Source: Oreocharis arfaki
Lineage: Eukaryota > Chordata > Aves > Passeriformes > Paramythiidae
Assembly (NCBI GenBank): GCA_013398015.1
Contig: VZRR01013705.1
Coordinates: 111,670 to 175,669 of the forward strand
Length of the DNA: 64,000 nt
Reading direction: 5' to 3'
The notes beneath the pieces are model-generated. The model searched no databases. It saw only the letters and a list, made by a program, of their open reading frames with translations, and had not been told where the DNA came from. Positions 47,801 to 56,740 of this stretch are shown piece by piece (position 1 is the stretch's first letter; each line of letters begins with the position of its first letter). A program made the position numbers and the translations under genes.

Positions 47801-50800
47801 ATTGTCCTTGAAAACTGCTGCCGCTAATGTTTTTTCAGCTCAAACCTGTAAAATAAGAACAAATCTGATTTGTTTTTAGAAAATTGTGGAGGCTGTCTGA
47901 AGGGATGTTCTGCAGCTGTGATTTGTAACTGGAGAAATAACGGGGCTTGGTGCAAGAGTTTGGTGAAACACTTATGACGCACCAGAGGTGGTGTGTAACA
48001 GTCCTCCTCACCTTCGTGCCAGATTGTAGTTCATAGAATCACTGACTGGTTTGGGTTGGAAGGGACCTTAAGGATCACCCAGTTCCAACCACACAGCCAC
48101 AGGCAGGACACCTTCCATTAGTTCTGCTTCAGCTTAATGTACAAAAAATGTTGAAAGCCAATGTGATTCCTGTTTGAAGAGATAGAAAAGCTTAATTTTG
48201 ATTGCTAGCTGGCTTACAGAAAACTGCATTTCTCCTAACAGCGTAGAAATTGGCTGCTGAGCAGGGCTGTAGGTCAGGGTGGCATTGCCTGCCTGGAGAG
48301 TGGCAACAAGCCACGAGTGGCAATCTGTTGGAATAAGTGCAATATTGCACTTAGTTTTTATTAAAAGGGGAGTAGGTTCGAAGTACCTAAAGCACTGAAA
48401 AAGATTTAAGGGACATGCTTAAAGTCCTGCAGCAAGTCAGCAATATATCTGCTGTTACTTTACACTTCCCTGAGTGCTGTGATGTATTGATTCCTTCATG
48501 TCCACATGGCCTGCTGTAGTAGGAAAACCAGAATTCATTGTCCATGCAAACCTGGAGAGCTGAGGAGCCAGCACTTTCTGTTGTAATATTAGCTCTCTGT
48601 CTCTGCCATGAGCAAGCCAGTCGCCCCTGAGTAAGACGAGTAAGGGATTCTTGTCATTAATGCTTCATCTGTTTATATGTTCGAGCAGACAAAAGAGTGG
48701 GAAGTGTTATAAAGGAGCAGAGATTGTTTCCTGACAGATGGCTTTAAGATCCCATTTATGCCTCCACTATCAAAGTAACTTGTGCTGTTTAAAAAAGAGC
48801 TTTTTCCTCTGACTGCTGGTTTGTTCTTTTTCACATACTATAGAGGTTTCACTGATATCCCATTGACTCATAAACTCACTAGTGATGATAAATCCCAAGC
48901 GTTCAGGCATCCTCTTGTGAGTCTAAAGGATCCACAGGGCTCTGCAAGGTGAGCAAGCCATGAGGAACAAGTTCTTCTGTCATAAAGTTAATGCAGTAAA
49001 AGCTGCAGAATACAGAATCCTTCACACCTGGGTTATTTTCTGGCTATAGCACTTGGTGCATTCCAACTAAACTCTGCAAAAGACTATAAACTTCCACTGT
49101 CTGATGCTGGAGCTCTGTGCTGAGCAGGTAAATGGACCCCCAAGTTCTAGGTATGGTAAAGTCTGAGGATCCCACAGGGAGGAAGGCGGGAGAATATGAA
49201 AACAGCAGGATCTTGAAGTTTGGGGATTTGATGCTTAGCATGATCATGCAAAGATCTGCTTGATGGGCAAACTCAAGAACAGTGCAGCCCTAGCTTGGAA
49301 AACATGAATGGATCAGATACCCTGAAGGGTTTTCTGCTGTAGGGCCAGATCTGCCCTACAGCAGAAATATTTTTGCTTCCAAACAGAGCCAGAAGTCTGG
49401 TCTTTGAATAAATTTGAGATTCTGAGTAAGTCTCTCTAATGACAGACTGGGGAGTGTGGCCCTCTACCTGATGTTAGGAAAAGCAGCAGATAACGGTTCT
49501 TGTCTTTCTTCCAGCACAAAGATGGTGTTCTTTGTCCAGAACCAGCCTCCCCATCAGATATTCAAAGGACGAGAGGTGGCCTGGACGCTGAAGAACGAAC
49601 TGCGGAAACAACAGTCGGACTTCCTCATCTTTCGGGCACTGGAGATTAACACAGTCAGTAAGTGAGAGTCTCTTGGGACAGACTTAACATCTTTTCCCTT
49701 CTTTTCAGCTGCCTGACAGAACAAGGGTGCTCAAAACACCTACGTGCCCACACACTTACACTCACTGCAGGAGCTTTCATGTTAATAGATGGGAAACAGA
49801 AAATTAAGTCTATTAGACTATTCACTAATCACTTATTTACCAATTAATTCTGTCTATTCACTATTCAACCTCTTATAAATAATTACTTGCAGTGTTGCTG
49901 TGAAGATAAGAGTTCACAAAACCAAAAGCAGATTGATACTTATGAAACTAAAACACAATGTTAATGTACTACAACCACTGAAATGAGTGTCATCCTGAAA
50001 ACAATAAACTGCACATCCTGGTAGCTGTGAACCCACTTGTTTCCTGTGCAACACAAACATCAGTCTGCAGGAAATGTTCCCCTTCTATCATTGTTTTACA
50101 ACTTTACATTAGCACTGTTTTTCTTTTATGAGATCCATCCTGAGGATCATTTGCTGATCAGTTAGAGATTTGAAACTAGAATTGTATAAAGTAATTATTT
50201 TCATTACTTCCTGATCTTACCATTTTGTAGCCTTCGGAAGCCGTATTTCAGTTCTGTTTGGTCCCTCCAAAGGATCTGTTTGTTTCTTGTCTGTCTCACA
50301 GGCAGGATTTGAATTGGAAAATCAAAACTTTGTTTAAAAATATTTACTTGAGAAGTATGCAAATTCTATAACTTGTATATCAAAATGAGGATTTATTAGG
50401 CAAAATGTATGTTGCTGGTGAAGTGGGATGTTTCAGTTTGGCATGAGGCCCAGGTGCTTACGTTTGCACTTCTCACCTCTTGTGATTACGGCTATGAATG
50501 AGCTATGAATGAGCTACAGAGGGGCCACATTCAGGTCAGAGCCTGCAGGAGGGGTTGGCTGTATAACTGTTTTGTCCCATTTTTGCCTCACCTGTGAGTC
50601 ATTTAGTTCACCTTGCTGGTTTTGGCCCCCAGCCTGTCAGCTGAACTGCTCTGAGCACGGGCGCTGTGACTCCTTCACCAAGCGCTGCGTGTGTGACCCA
50701 TTCTGGATGGAGAACTTCCTCAGGGTGCAGATGGGGGACGGCGAAAGCAACTGCGGTATGTGAGCCCCCCCGGGGCGGGCACTTTTGCAGAGAAACCCGT

Positions 50801-53800
50801 GTTTGAAACCCAGGGTGGGCACAGTGCCAGGCACCTGCTGTCTCCCACTTGCTCTGATGAGACGCTGACACAAGGACAGAGTCCCTTGTCTCACCTTCTG
50901 GGCAGGTGATGTTTGATAGGGGAGCGACTCCCCTTCAGACCCTCCCTGTGAGTGAACACTCACTAAGAGTTCAGTCCATTGTGGGTGCATAAATCACAGC
51001 TCTTTCTGTCATGTCTGTACAGAGGCTTTCCTGCCACAGGAAGGCAAATTTTATAAACCAACACACAGTGAAAACTGCCCAGCGAGTCCACACACCGAAT
51101 CTCGAGCTTCCCAAGGGGATCTGGTGGTGCTGCCAGTGGGGAATGCCAGCCCTGATTCTGCAAAGGACCCAGCCTTGCCTTTTCTTTCCCAAGAATAGGC
51201 CCCTAAAACGTGCACTGTCAACTGTATGAGGTGCCAAAGCATGTTTATGTCTGGGGTTTTGCTTGCAGAGTGGAGTGTGCTCTATGTGATCATTGCATCT
51301 TTCGTCATCGTGGTTGCCCTCGGATTCTTGTCATGGATGGTCATCTGCTGCTGCAAGAGGTGGGACTGAGACCACAATCCCCACTGTATCCAGGCTTCAC
51401 AGCCAAGTATCTGTAGTAGGAGGTTAAAGATTCAAACCCATCGTCCCAGCAGGTCATCTGCTGAGCCCTGGGATGTTGGGTTTTTTCACTTAAGTGTTTC
51501 AAGTGAAATGTTGAAGTCACAGAACTCTGGGTTATGTTAAGAAACAAAATTTGGATTAACCTATTGTAGTGGGTTGGAGCTGAGTTGATTGACGTGTTTT
51601 GGCCAGTTGCGCTTTTCTGAATGTGCATAGTTAAGCCTTGTGGAAGTGCGGGAAGGGCCTGTTGTCCCAGCTCTCCCGCGGGGGAAAGGGTGGGGGGAAA
51701 TGGGCCCCAGGCTCTGTCTCTTGGAGCGGGCCCGGGCCTCTCCTCCCCTGGCGGGAGAACCGTCCCAGAGCCGCGGGCAGTTGAGAAACAACCATGAGCT
51801 GCTGGTGGCCGAGACCACCCGGCGCGGCTTCTGGACACTGGGGGGCTTCCCTTCCACCCACCACCCCCCTCGGCCCCGCGCAGACCTGGCGGGAGCAGGC
51901 AGAGCCCTCTGCAGCCGACACAGTTTATACTGGACTGAAGAAGACATCACGCAGTCCGCAGCATAAAGGGAAAGAGGCTTTTCTCCAACATAAGCCCGAG
52001 AAGCAGCAGCTTTGCAACATGACGACGTCAGGGTCAGAGAGAAAGGGAAAGTAAGTTGTGTGAGACGGAGCTCAAGATGGCGACGGGAGAAAGGAGGGCG
52101 GTGCCACATCTTCCGCGCCCAGCTTAAAAATATCTTTTGCAGGCCGTGGTAAAGCTGTAATATCACAAACTGTTTTTCTCTTTAATCCATTTTAAAACAC
52201 GGGGGGATAAGAATTCCATGTGCAGCCTGCAGGAAAAGAAAAGGTGGCCGTGCCAGGTCACCCAGGAGCTGTGAGAGACTGTAAGAGGCTTTCAGAGATT
52301 GTGTGAAGGAGAGCCGCTGCTTTCAGGCTGGAATGGTTTATCCTTAAACGAGAGACGCCCCATGTGTAGCCCATGAATGGCAGTGTGAAGGAGACACTTC
52401 AGAATTTTCATGGGAGAGGTGTTTTGCACGGCAGATGATTTCCAGGCGGGTCTGTCTGCTAGTGCCAGTTCGGAAACCACGTTTAAGCAGAAGAAAAAAC
52501 TCCTTTTTCCTCAAATATTAGAGAGACACTTAAAACCTGCATTGCTGACCAAAATCTCATGTTGTGTCATCCTTTGCGCAAGTTTGGTAAATGGAGGGGG
52601 GTGTTGGAAGAGAGGGAAGTGTGCTTTATTGCCTTAATTTCTATCATTTCTTTTTGTCTTTAGTTCTGTTAGTAATAAAACTTTCTTTATACTGTATTTG
52701 CCCAAGCATGTGCCTGTTTGGCCTCGCAGATTTTTTTTGTTTTCCTCAATATCATTGATTTCTCCTTATGCAAAATAACAGATTTCGTGGGGCTTGGCAT
52801 GTAGCCAGCTCAAACCACTACAGCTATAAATGTGCAGCTTAGCAACATTTTAATGTTTCACTTTGTAATATGAACATAATCCTAAATAGCAAGTGCTTTA
52901 GCTTTGAAGATCTGAGTTGTTTTTCTTCTGGCTCTTTTGGAAATGGACTGTCTCTTAATTCCTTTTCCTCCCCTTCAGACGGAAAGGAAAATCCAAAAGA
53001 AAAAGCAAATACAAGATTTTGGATGCAACGGATCAAGAAAGCCTGGAGTTAAAACCAAATCCCAAAGCAGGTAAAACATGAGAGGGAAGAGCTCAGCACT
53101 TCCAGAGTGCTGACTGAGGACTCTTCCTCTGTGGACTTAAAATCACAGTGAAACAAATGTGATGTAAGGGCTGACGGGGGGGTCTCAGAAGATCTAAGAG
53201 CTTGTCTCAGATCTGTATATGGGGTATTTAGTGAAGTCATCTAACTCTTAGGTTTGGAAATTGGGGCTGAAACTGGGCTGGTCCTGATGTCTCCACTTGG
53301 TATCACGGAAGTAGGAAGTGGATGCATCAAGCTGTGCAGAACAGCCTGACCCAGGAAGCCCAAAATTGGGTCTTGGCTCTAACTTCTGCTCTAAAGTTTT
53401 CCCCTGGGTTCTGGTAGTTCCTTTCTTGCCAATATACAATTCTTTGGTCATTCTCTACAGCAAAGCAGGAATTCAGTGGTGCTAAACATTCCACTAAACC
53501 AATGGACACCTGAAAACAACCTGAAAATACTCATGTACTGGAGAGATTGAAGTTTATTTCTGCTCTGCTACTCATCCACCACAAACAACTGGTTCATCAG
53601 CTTGTTTATTCTTGCTCTTGTGAGCATCAGGCTGTGAAAATTTCACATTTAGCTCATCCTCTAGTTTTCCAGTAAGCAGGTGCATTTAGGAGGGAGATCC
53701 ATGAATTCCTCAGTGCTCCATGTGGCTACAGGTCCATTGGCCCGTTCCACAAAGGCAGGATTTGTGTTTGGTGCTCTTAGCCAGCATTTTCCTGCTTGTA

Positions 53801-55214
53801 CTGCTGTCCTGAGAGTGCTTGTCAGGTGCTTTGTGAAGATCAGGGAGTTATTTCAGGCCGGAATGTTTTTATCTGATACCTGAACCAAGCTGTGGTCACC
53901 TGCTGACTGACCAGGAAAAGCGGGAAATGTTAGAAAGGATGTGCCAAATACAACCCTGCTGAATGCCAGGGAGCTCTGCAGCTGCTGAAGTGTGTGTTTC
54001 ATATCAGAGTGAGTTCTGGTTTTGTTTAGAGAAGGGGATGTGTTAACTGTGTGTGGAGAAGAGTCCCTGATCCTTGTTTGCTAGCAGAAAATAACCACTC
54101 ATCCTGGTATTGTCTCATTTAATGGTGTTCCAGCAAAGTGAGCAGTGCCCAAGAGCAGCATGGAGGGCATTGCAGTGACAGACTGATCAGCTGTTCCTCC
54201 GAAGAGCAGGCTGTCCCAACTGCTCAAACATGGATACCCTTGAAGGAAACCCGAGTGTGTTTCCCTCCCTCAGCGCCCAACTCTGCTTTAATCTGACCAT
54301 CTGTCACCTCGGAGCCCACTGTGTAATGGATGTACTAAATGTGCCTCACCATTTGCTCCCTGGTAACTAAACTCATCTTACTGCTTCTGAGGCTGGCTGC
54401 TGACTAAAGTCTTTTTCCCTGCTAGATATGTCCAGGGAGCTTTCTGCTAACAGAGGAAATGTTGCATTTCTCCATTAAGGAAAAGCTAAATTTAAATATT
54501 TCCTCTGCTGACAATATCAGTAAATGTCTCTCTCCTGTCCTTGTGCATTAATCTAAATTCATCCTGCTAATTTATCTCCCTCCCCTTGCAGGTAGGAGCA
54601 GGAGAGAAGAGAGTAGAGAGGAGGTAGTGAGATGGAAGATAGAGATCTTCCCTCACACACCTGCATATTCTCTTGCTCCAGTCGTGAGCCCTCGGAGCGT
54701 TTTCTAGGCAATGCCCCGAGCAAGGTCAGGGAGACACAGCTCCCACATGTACTCACAACCCCTTCTGGTTATATCATTGCCTTCCTGCCTGCTTGTTGTG
54801 CTTTGTGCTGTCTTGGAGTGTTGTTGTGACCTCTGACATGCCAGAGTGTCTGAGACAGGATCACTTTAGCTTCAGCATCGGAGGGAATAAGAAACACACA
54901 GAGGAAAGTCAGATTCTGCTGCCTCTTACACGTGATCGGAAAAGGAGACTTAGAGGGGATGGAGTAAGGTGAGGTGGTTCACTCATGTTAAAAGCATTTC
55001 TAACTTGAGAATGTTTCTCCTTCAAGGTGGCAGACAGAAAGCCCAGGTCCTCAACACCAGCCTGATGCACTCAGAGTCCGAGCTGGACAGCGATGAAGCC
55101 ATCTTCACGTGGCCTGACCGGGAAAAAGGGAAACTGCTCCGCAGCCAGAACGGCTCCTTGCGCAACGGACAAGTGACACTCAAACCCAAGAACCAGAGGG
55201 AGGAAATCCTATAG
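26733..55214 (+). CDS. KIAA0319L: KIAA0319-like protein, complete coding region in 20 exons
   Basis: A type I membrane glycoprotein of the dyslexia-associated KIAA0319 family. It cycles between Golgi and plasma membrane and is known as the adeno-associated virus receptor. The 20 coding exons join with GT-AG sites and correct phases to 1105 aa (human 1049; most extra length is in the MANSC-PKD linker). Order: signal-type hydrophobic stretch (about 27-47); MANSC cysteine domain (about 48-135); low-complexity Ser/Thr/Pro linker (about 180-365) with basic RKKRLRR at 167-173; five PKD repeats (about 365-841) with the recurring DGSKSSDD signature; a conserved FIRQIGVLLGVLD region (exon 16); a six-cysteine module (942-982); transmembrane helix (986-1008); and a basic cytoplasmic tail with DATDQESLELKP and SESELDSDEAIFTWPD. 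The start MEKRL has a G at -3 and +4. Its promoter is shared with NCDN. Confidence 0.97.
27787..27850 (-). repeat. CR1 retroposon 3'-tail fragment
   Basis: Reads GAATCACAGAGTCGTTAAAG, then TTGGAATGG...GATCATCCAGTCTAACCATTAA. This is the reverse complement of the avian CR1 LINE 3' end, seen elsewhere as 'agaatcatagaat..ttggaaaagac..taagatcatcgagtccaaccattaac'. It is short and 5'-truncated, as most bird CR1 copies are. Confidence 0.8.
30365..30460 (+). repeat. MIR-like SINE relic
   Basis: Matches the forward MIR order: 'ggattcaatttctggctctg', 'acttgctatgtgacc' and a pyrimidine-rich 'ctcagtctgggc..' counterpart of 'cctcagtttcctcatc'. It lies in intron 2, close to the MANSC exon. Confidence 0.65.
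30753..31405 (+). CDS. KIAA0319L: KIAA0319L exon 3 (MANSC domain)
   Basis: 653 bases, phase 1/0. The cysteine pattern CELG...C..TCC....C..F......C....C fits a MANSC domain. The later part is a charged, poorly conserved linker with the basic RKKRLRR cluster. Confidence 0.93.
31406..36396 (+). other. KIAA0319L: KIAA0319L intron 3
   Basis: The largest intron in the gene (5.0 kb). I see no extra exon, gene or clear repeat in it. It contains short homopolymer tracts only. The phase match between exons 3 and 4 argues against a missing constitutive exon. Confidence 0.8.
36397..36682 (+). CDS. KIAA0319L: KIAA0319L exon 4 (Ser/Thr/Pro linker)
   Basis: 286 bases, phase 0/1. It encodes a low-complexity linker rich in Ala, Pro, Ser and Thr, probably O-glycosylated. 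The CTCCTTTACAG acceptor and the frame support the start used here. Conservation is low, so the exact acceptor is slightly less certain than elsewhere. Confidence 0.8.
36683..38664 (+). other. KIAA0319L: KIAA0319L intron 4
   Basis: A 2.0-kb intron with poly-T runs and an AT-rich stretch near 37.70-37.90 kb. No recognised element. Confidence 0.8.
38665..38766 (+). CDS. KIAA0319L: KIAA0319L exon 5 (start of PKD1)
   Basis: 102 bases, phase 1/1, encoding MKELVVSAGDSVEVTLPKNEVQ, shortened here to its core KELVVSAG and LPKNEVQLNA. Confidence 0.93.
39577..39674 (+). CDS. KIAA0319L: KIAA0319L exon 6 (PKD1)
   Basis: 98 bases, phase 1/0, encoding TTYSYEWELITHPKDYSGEM and a lysine-serine end. The acceptor is CAAG. 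Confidence 0.93.
40827..40914 (+). CDS. KIAA0319L: KIAA0319L exon 7 (end of PKD1)
   Basis: 88 bases, phase 0/1, encoding the PKD strand GLYEFKVIVDGENAHGEGY and the VNVTV motif. Confidence 0.93.
41931..42023 (+). CDS. KIAA0319L: KIAA0319L exon 8 (start of PKD2)
   Basis: 93 bases, phase 1/1, encoding NQPPVAIVSPPFQEISLPT and LIDGS. Confidence 0.93.
42595..42727 (+). CDS. KIAA0319L: KIAA0319L exon 9 (PKD2)
   Basis: 133 bases, phase 1/2, encoding STDDDKIISYHWEELKGPL and LVPGNYTF. Confidence 0.94.
43600..43828 (+). CDS. KIAA0319L: KIAA0319L exon 10 (PKD2/PKD3)
   Basis: 229 bases, phase 2/0, encoding LTVVDSDGASNSTTANLTV and the PKD3 start YPPVANAGPNQVITLPQNS. Confidence 0.95.
44569..44692 (+). 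CDS. KIAA0319L: KIAA0319L exon 11 (end of PKD3)
   Basis: 124 bases, phase 0/1, encoding LQLSAMQEGDYTYQL and VTVIVQP. Confidence 0.94.
45237..45369 (+). CDS. KIAA0319L: KIAA0319L exon 12 (start of PKD4)
   Basis: 133 bases, phase 1/2, encoding NNKPPKADAGPDKELTLPV and LDGSKSSDDQKIVFFLWEKT. The exon ends CG before GTGTGT, so the junction codon is Arg (CG|G) rather than Gln as in human. Confidence 0.94.
46225..46373 (+). CDS. KIAA0319L: KIAA0319L exon 13 (end of PKD4)
   Basis: 149 bases, phase 2/1, encoding GPDGVKLENANSSIATVTG and SSVNVIVKE. Confidence 0.94.
46664..46815 (+). CDS. KIAA0319L: KIAA0319L exon 14 (start of PKD5)
   Basis: 152 bases, phase 1/0, encoding NKPPVAKIAGNVVITLPTN, LDGSKSSDDKGIVSYLWTRD and a GSPAAG end. 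Confidence 0.94.
46987..47125 (+). CDS. KIAA0319L: KIAA0319L exon 15 (end of PKD5)
   Basis: 139 bases, phase 0/1, encoding LLLSNLVEGTYTFHLRVTDA and TTVEVKP. Confidence 0.94.
47454..47613 (+). CDS. KIAA0319L: KIAA0319L exon 16
   Basis: 160 bases, phase 1/2, encoding the conserved juxta-PKD region LTERQKGMFIRQIGVLLGVL and VQKIQPYTEQ. Confidence 0.95.
48031..48121 (-). repeat. CR1 retroposon 3'-tail fragment
   Basis: TCATAGAATCACTGACTGG followed by TTTGGGTTGGAAGGGACCTT, AAGGATCACCCAGTTCCAACC and CAGGCAGGACACCTTCC. This is a clear reverse-complement match to the 3' end of avian CR1 LINEs, truncated at its 5' side. Confidence 0.93.
49331..49367. repeat. Perfect hairpin: 15-bp arms, 7-base loop
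   Basis: The arm TTTCTGCTGTAGGGC (49331-49345) is followed by the loop CAGATCT and its exact reverse complement GCCCTACAGCAGAAA (49353-49367). No mismatch occurs in 15 pairs. The stem is too short for a typical microRNA precursor. It would lie in the transcript 147 bases upstream of KIAA0319L exon 17. Confidence 0.95.
49515..49657 (+). CDS. KIAA0319L: KIAA0319L exon 17
   Basis: 143 bases, phase 2/1, encoding TKMVFFVQNQPPHQIFKG and SDFLIFRALEINTV. Confidence 0.94.
50633..50755 (+). CDS. KIAA0319L: KIAA0319L exon 18 (six-cysteine module)
   Basis: 123 bases, phase 1/1. All six cysteines of the family's C6 module are present, at residues 943, 947, 953, 960, 962 and 982, with the core CSEHGRCDSFTKRCVCDPFW. 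Confidence 0.95.
51269..51359 (+). CDS. KIAA0319L: KIAA0319L exon 19 (transmembrane helix)
   Basis: 91 bases, phase 1/2, encoding the hydrophobic helix VLYVIIASFVIVVALGFLS and the CCCKR stop-transfer end, where cysteines may be palmitoylated. Confidence 0.95.
51565..52822 (+). mobile_element. LTR-like insertion (probable solo LTR of an endogenous retrovirus)
   Basis: A 1258-base block in intron 19 starts TGTAGTGGGTTGGAGCTG and ends CAGCTCAAACCACTACA, giving TG...CA ends with about 17 bases of imperfect inverted terminal repeat. The flanks CCTAT and GCTAT resemble a 5-base target duplication with one change. Inside are a GC-rich section, a 'caagatggcgacg' word and, on the plus strand, AATAAA at 52673-52678 followed by a GT/T-rich stretch about 145 bases before the 3' end, as in an R-U5 boundary. 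No retroviral protein is encoded. A non-autonomous DNA transposon with long terminal repeats is the alternative. Confidence 0.65.
52979..53070 (+). CDS. KIAA0319L: KIAA0319L exon 20 (cytoplasmic)
   Basis: 92 bases, phase 2/1, encoding a lysine-rich juxtamembrane segment and YKILDATDQESLELKP. Confidence 0.94.
53071..55026 (+). other. KIAA0319L: KIAA0319L intron 20
   Basis: A 2.0-kb intron between the two cytoplasmic exons. There is a purine-rich tract at about 54594-54650, and no recognised gene or repeat. Confidence 0.8.
55027..55214 (+). CDS. KIAA0319L: KIAA0319L exon 21 (C-terminus, stop)
   Basis: 188 coding bases, entered in phase 1, encoding SLMHSESELDSDEAIFTWPD, then REKGKLL, and ending REEIL before TAG at 55212-55214. 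Confidence 0.95.
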
Positions 55215-56740
55215 CTCCTCTTGGGTAGCCTTGGCTGGAGCTCAGCGGGGAAGGCCACTCCCGCCCCTGTCCTACCAGGGCCTTTGGAGGCCACTTTGAC
55301 TAGGACAACGCTGCTAACTTGTTTCACAGAAAATAACTTTGGTTTTGTGGGTTTCTTTTCATTTTGGTTAAAACTGGTTGTACTTGAATTTGAACTTCAA
55401 GGGAAATCAAAGGGAGGAGAAGGCAACTGTGAACCCCAGGAGAAGAGTCAGAAAAGGACAGAGCTGGCATCTGGAGAGGGCAGGACAGAACCACTTGGAG
55501 CAACTGTGAGTGTGCAGGACCCTCCTAAGCCACCTCAGACTGCAGTAGAGGGAGCACCTGTGGACAGCCAGCTCACTTGCCTTGGAGCTCCTCGGAGAAG
55601 GAAGGTCAAGTCCTTGAGCTGTGCTCTGAGCTCCCTTCAGGCTCCTGTAGCCTACCACAGGCTACTTGTGCTGTCCAACAACTTCCTTCTCCCTTACTCC
55701 CACCTTCCCTAATGGTTTAAGCACTATTTTAATGTAGACTTGTCCTTTCACATGCACTTGGCTGCTGTTGGAGTGTAGAGGAGGGGGAATGTAAACACTC
55801 TGGTCGCACTCCGGCAGTTTGCAGGTAGGAGAGGGTTTGTGGCTGTTCTAAATCGCTGTCAGGCCTCTCTCATGCGGAGTGTTGGGGACTTGGTGCCTGT
55901 TCATGTGTGAAAAGCTGACCTGTGGTTACTGCCCAGGCTGGGAGACCCCCTCCTGCAGCAAAGTCCTGCTGGGTACCAGAGCGGGGGGGGACACACACCC
56001 ACCTTTGGTACCTGTGTCCAACGTCTGGATTCATGCCAAAGCTGTGACATGTTCTGTGGCCCCAGCACCTTCTGTTGGTCACCAGGCCGTCCGTGAAGCT
56101 GGACGTTAACCATATCTCAGTTATGGAACACTATGTACTGTGGTTTTTTGGTTTGGGTTTTTTTCCCCTTAAAATTTGCACATCCCAGGCAATGGGGATT
56201 AGTCTCTGCAGTCCCCAGCTGGCTGCTCCCTCGGGCTGGCAGCTCACTGGCCTTGTGCTGTTGTGGCCGCAGAGCCCTGTGTGCTCCTATTGCAGTGTGA
56301 AGAGCACACATGGTGTCCTTTGGTGGTGGAAAAGGGAACTCTGGGTACCTGAGGGCAGTGGGCAGTACCAGCAGCACGTGGCACAATGTGTCACTGTGTC
56401 CCTGCTGCCTGAGCCCAAGGGCAGGCAGAGGGGTCCTTTCGCATTCCCACTCCCTTATCTCACTGTGCTGCTGTCATGAGTTGCACCCTGTCCTCCGGCA
56501 GAAGTCAGCCTCGTGCTGGCATGAAGGATGCTACTGCTCCTCTGGGGATGGGTGGGCAGTCCATTGCCTTTCTTTGTGTTTAATTTAAAAACTGGAAACT
56601 TGTTTCACTGGCTTTTTTTTTCTTCTTTTTGAGCTATGAAAGCCAAAAGGCTTTAAGTTCCTCAGTTGTATTTATATTGCTGCACTACTGATTTGTGTTG
56701 AGCTAGATGAAGATTAAACACTATTGAAAGTGAGGGGACA
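55215..56740 (+). other. KIAA0319L: Probable KIAA0319L 3' UTR
   Basis: From the TAG stop to an ATTAAA signal at 56713-56718, about 1.5 kb, a plausible length for this gene. A T-rich run precedes the signal at about 56611-56632. An AATAAA farther right (within 58337-58344) could serve a longer form. Confidence 0.55.
56713..56718 (+). terminator. KIAA0319L: Candidate polyadenylation signal ATTAAA
   Basis: ATTAAA in AGATTAAACACTATTG, followed within about 25 bases by GTGAGGGG-type G/T-rich sequence. It is the first good hexamer after the KIAA0319L stop codon. Confidence 0.45.

Larger units (their letters stand above)
47614..49514 (+). other. KIAA0319L: KIAA0319L intron 16
   Basis: A 1.9-kb intron holding a CR1 fragment (48031-48121) and a perfect inverted repeat (49331-49367) located 147 bases before exon 17. 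Confidence 0.85.

Noticed and set aside
51561..52166. 201-codon minus-strand open frame inside the LTR-like insertion
   Set aside because: No retroviral or host protein similarity was recognised; LTRs often carry chance frames.
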